Source: an uncultured Clostridium sp. (GTDB lineage Bacteria; Bacillota; Clostridia; Peptostreptococcales; Peptostreptococcaceae). From it: 6,968 nt of DNA. The notes under the pieces are model-generated. The model had not been told where the DNA came from. It made no database searches and saw nothing but the letters and a program-made list of their open reading frames with translations. The translations under genes and the position numbers were made by a program. How positions within the stretch are numbered: the first letter of the stretch is position 1; the number at the start of each line of letters is the position of its first letter. Of this stretch, positions 4,955 to 6,968 are shown in pieces. Where the stretch lies: the NCBI GenBank assembly GCA_900550335.1, contig URRU01000091.1, forward strand, positions 1-6,968. Direction: 5' to 3'.

Positions 4955-6968
4955 TTAGTTAGTTAATCCTAATCTCTGAGCTATTTCTTTAACTACATCT
5001 CTAGCTACACCATTACCTACCTGATATAATGCTTCAGATTTTTTACCTTTTAATTCTAATGCATTTATCTGTGCAGTTGATAATTTTTTAGTTGCTAATA
5101 CTATTGGAGCTTTCTTTTCTGATGCCATATTTGCTGCTGCTAATGCATCTATTAATTCATTTTTATTATTCTGTCCATCTTTTGCTACTATTACATTTGA
5201 AGTATTGCTTATAGTATAGTATTTGTTTATTATAGCTGCATTTGTTGCCTGTCTATTTGCTCCAGCTATTCTTATTATAGAGTTAGCTTTAGCTTTTAAA
5301 GCTTTGAAGTCTGCTGCAGATACTGCATTTTCTCCACCTATAACTGTTACATTAAATCCTTTTAATTCATCTATAGCGTCTTCAGATAATCCACCATTTT
5401 TAGCTACTATTATAGGAGTTTCTGCACCTGCTGCAACTGGAGCTATTGACATTGCATCTGCTTCTCCCTGTGCACCTACTACATAAGCATTTCCTTTAGA
5501 AGCTTTATTATTATTGAATACTGCTTCAGCAACTTCTAATGAAGTTTCTTCTCTGTTATCTCCACCGAATCTTTCAACTTCGAATCCGTATCCTTCTAAT
5601 TCTCTTTCTAATGATTTTGATACAACACTAGTACCACCAACTATACTTATTTTAACATCTTCTAGGTTACCTAATTTTATATTATCAAGTACTCTAAATA
5701 GATAATCTTTTGTAGCTGTTGGTAATTTATCAGATTCAGTTAATAATATAGGAGTTTTTGAGTTAGAATTAACATTTAGTGATTCTGCTAAAGGAGCTGC
5801 TGCTAATCCATCCACTAAAGAATTTCCATTTACTAAAACTATATTTCCGTGATCTGCATCTGCTCCGTATACTTTATCTAGATTAGCATATTCTTCAGCT
5901 ATTTCTACAGCTGTTTCGTATCTATTATCTCCTGCTAATATATCAACTTTTGCAGATCTTGCTACTAACCAAGAATTTAATCTATCTATATTCTTTTTAT
6001 CTGTACCAGTTATTGTGTAAGTCTGTTTTTCTAAACTTCCTACTTTTGGGAATTCAACTGTAAATGACCATTTTTTCTCTGCATTAACCTGTTTTACAGG
6101 ATTAACAGTAACATCTAAATCAGCATTTCTATCTGCTTTATCATAGTATTTCATTTCAGCTAAGAAATCATGACCTTTTGTTGTTAACATTAAGCCATCA
6201 TATAAATCTTCTACTGATAAGCTAGTTCCACCAGGTGTAACAGTTATTGTTTCTATTTTTTCAGAATCTATACCAACTATTTCAGCATCTGCTAAAGCAA
6301 ATCCACGGAAATTATTTGCTGCAACAGTACCTAAACCTGTAGAAGCATCAGTTTCAATTTCATTACCATTTGCATTTATATATTTTGCAAAGTTTAATTC
6401 TTTATCCCCTGCAGTTAATCTTATATCAGAAACACCTTCAGCATGTACAGCATCTCCAAAGCTTATTGTAAGTATTCCTGTATCTGAATCAAATTTAACA
6501 GCATTTTTAGCTGAAGTAGAGTTTCCTAAAATAGTTCCCATATATGGTCTCCATACAGAAGTGGCACCTAACTTTGATTCTTTTGCTATTTCTTCAAGTT
6601 CTGCTGTTGTGTATGTAGGTTCAGATTTTTTTGAAGCATAGTATTTACCGTCTTTTTCTTCGTATCCATATGACCATATTTCAACAACATCTCCAGCTTT
6701 TACATTACCTAATTTGCTCTGGAAATCAGCCTGAGAAGATTCGTTATCTAAAGCTACTTTTTTTCCATTTAATGTTACAAAGTATACAGATTTACCATAA
6801 AAACCATCATTTAATCCATCTTTATCATCCGCTTTATCAGCAAATACTTTTGAGTTTAAAGTTTCTCTAACCTTTCTTATTAGAAGACCTGCTTCATTAG
6901 CAGGCATTTCACTTTTCTGTACTTCTGCTGCAAGAACTGGTGCTACACTACTTGCTAGCATTGCTCCT
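4955..6968 (-). CDS. Second S-layer / CWB2 surface protein, 5' end cut by window edge
   Basis: This is a paralog of the first S-layer gene with the same plan: signal peptide, exposed N-terminal region, then three CWB2 repeats that anchor it to the wall polymer. Numbering from the first visible Met, the repeats are at about 338-446, 461-548 and 562-668, with G-x-N-R boxes at 344, 467 and 567, D-G/A boxes at 382, 500 and 603, and strands TPILLT (403), TPIIVA (515) and APIVLA (618). That Met is not the start: the two codons before it (Gly-Ala) continue in frame to the edge and match codons 12-13 of the paralog, so about 13 codons including the true start and Shine-Dalgarno lie outside. Residues about 18-235 are homologous to but strongly diverged from the paralog, while the signal peptide and anchors are close copies. 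There is no cysteine. All 11 glutamines use CAG. It has its own terminator at 4868-4900. Confidence 0.93.
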   Translation of the reverse strand, partial: GAMLASSVAPVLAAEVQKSEMPANEAGLLIRKVRETLNSKVFADKADDKDGLNDGFYGKSVYFVTLNGKKVALDNESSQADFQSKLGNVKAGDVVEIWSYGYEEKDGKYYASKKSEPTYTTAELEEIAKESKLGATSVWRPYMGTILGNSTSAKNAVKFDSDTGILTISFGDAVHAEGVSDIRLTAGDKELNFAKYINANGNEIETDASTGLGTVAANNFRGFALADAEIVGIDSEKIETITVTPGGTSLSVEDLYDGLMLTTKGHDFLAEMKYYDKADRNADLDVTVNPVKQVNAEKKWSFTVEFPKVGSLEKQTYTITGTDKKNIDRLNSWLVARSAKVDILAGDNRYETAVEIAEEYANLDKVYGADADHGNIVLVNGNSLVDGLAAAPLAESLNVNSNSKTPILLTESDKLPTATKDYLFRVLDNIKLGNLEDVKISIVGGTSVVSKSLERELEGYGFEVERFGGDNREETSLEVAEAVFNNNKASKGNAYVVGAQGEADAMSIAPVAAGAETPIIVAKNGGLSEDAIDELKGFNVTVIGGENAVSAADFKALKAKANSIIRIAGANRQATNAAIINKYYTISNTSNVIVAKDGQNNKNELIDALAAANMASEKKAPIVLATKKLSTAQINALELKGKKSEALYQVGNGVARDVVKEIAQRLGLTN
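5099..5151 (+). repeat. 53-bp exact direct repeat, copy 2
   Basis: This is the partner of 226-278, inside the third CWB2 domain of the second S-layer gene and offset by 4873 bases. Confidence 0.9.
6914..6968 (+). repeat. 55-bp exact direct repeat, copy 2 (reaches window edge)
   Basis: This is the partner of 2179-2233, offset by 4735 bases. The identity ends sharply just inside the mature protein, where the two surface proteins diverge. Confidence 0.9.

Noticed and set aside
5223..5705. Two plus-strand open frames opposite the second S-layer gene
   Set aside because: Antisense shadows rich in Ala/Ser/Pro mirrored from the CWB2 codons.
6631..6870. Plus-strand open frame of 79 codons
   Set aside because: His/Leu/Gln-rich shadow of the diverged N-terminal region of the second S-layer gene.
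1..6968. CRISPR array, tRNA or rRNA genes
   Set aside because: No regularly spaced short repeats, cloverleaf or rRNA-like sequence was seen on either strand.

Overview
The window looks like an AT-rich low-GC Gram-positive anaerobe of the Clostridioides/Peptostreptococcus group (Peptostreptococcaceae). The reason is two large secreted proteins, each ending in three tandem cell-wall-binding type 2 (CWB2, PF04122) domains, the architecture that anchors SlpA and the Cwp proteins of Clostridioides difficile. The signal peptide and general look also recall the CWB2 surface proteins of Peptostreptococcus anaerobius. The genus is an inference; no rRNA or other marker gene is present.

Layout: (1) 10-2265, minus strand: a complete 729-residue S-layer/CWB2 protein with its own rho-independent terminator at 10-42. 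(2) 2266-2527: a divergent control region. It holds the Shine-Dalgarno site and leader of the S-layer gene, and, for the gene on the other side, a promoter-like element overlapped by a palindromic, operator-like site. (3) 2528-4658, plus strand: a two-gene overlapping operon encoding a 460-residue AAA15/OLD-type ATPase and a 256-residue protein with an N-terminal TOPRIM fold. It ends in a strong plus-strand terminator at 4812-4858. (4) 4868-4900: a minus-strand terminator facing the first. (5) 4955-6968, minus strand: a second S-layer/CWB2 paralog, cut off by the right edge about 13 codons short of its expected start.

The paralogs share a nearly identical signal peptide, closely similar CWB2 anchors and near-copy terminators, but have strongly diverged N-terminal surface domains. 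They are a tandem direct repeat, and the ATPase/TOPRIM operon sits between the copies in the opposite orientation. Its glutamine codon use differs (CAA and CAG mixed, against only CAG in the S-layer genes).

The most interesting part is the ATPase/TOPRIM pair. A separate ABC-type ATPase followed by a TOPRIM protein is the plan of PARIS (AriA/AriB) and, more loosely, of RloA/RloB and OLD/Gabija nucleases, so an anti-phage role is the best guess. The TOPRIM partner has conserved-looking blocks that I cannot assign to a named family. Recombination between the flanking S-layer repeats would both make a hybrid surface protein and delete the operon.
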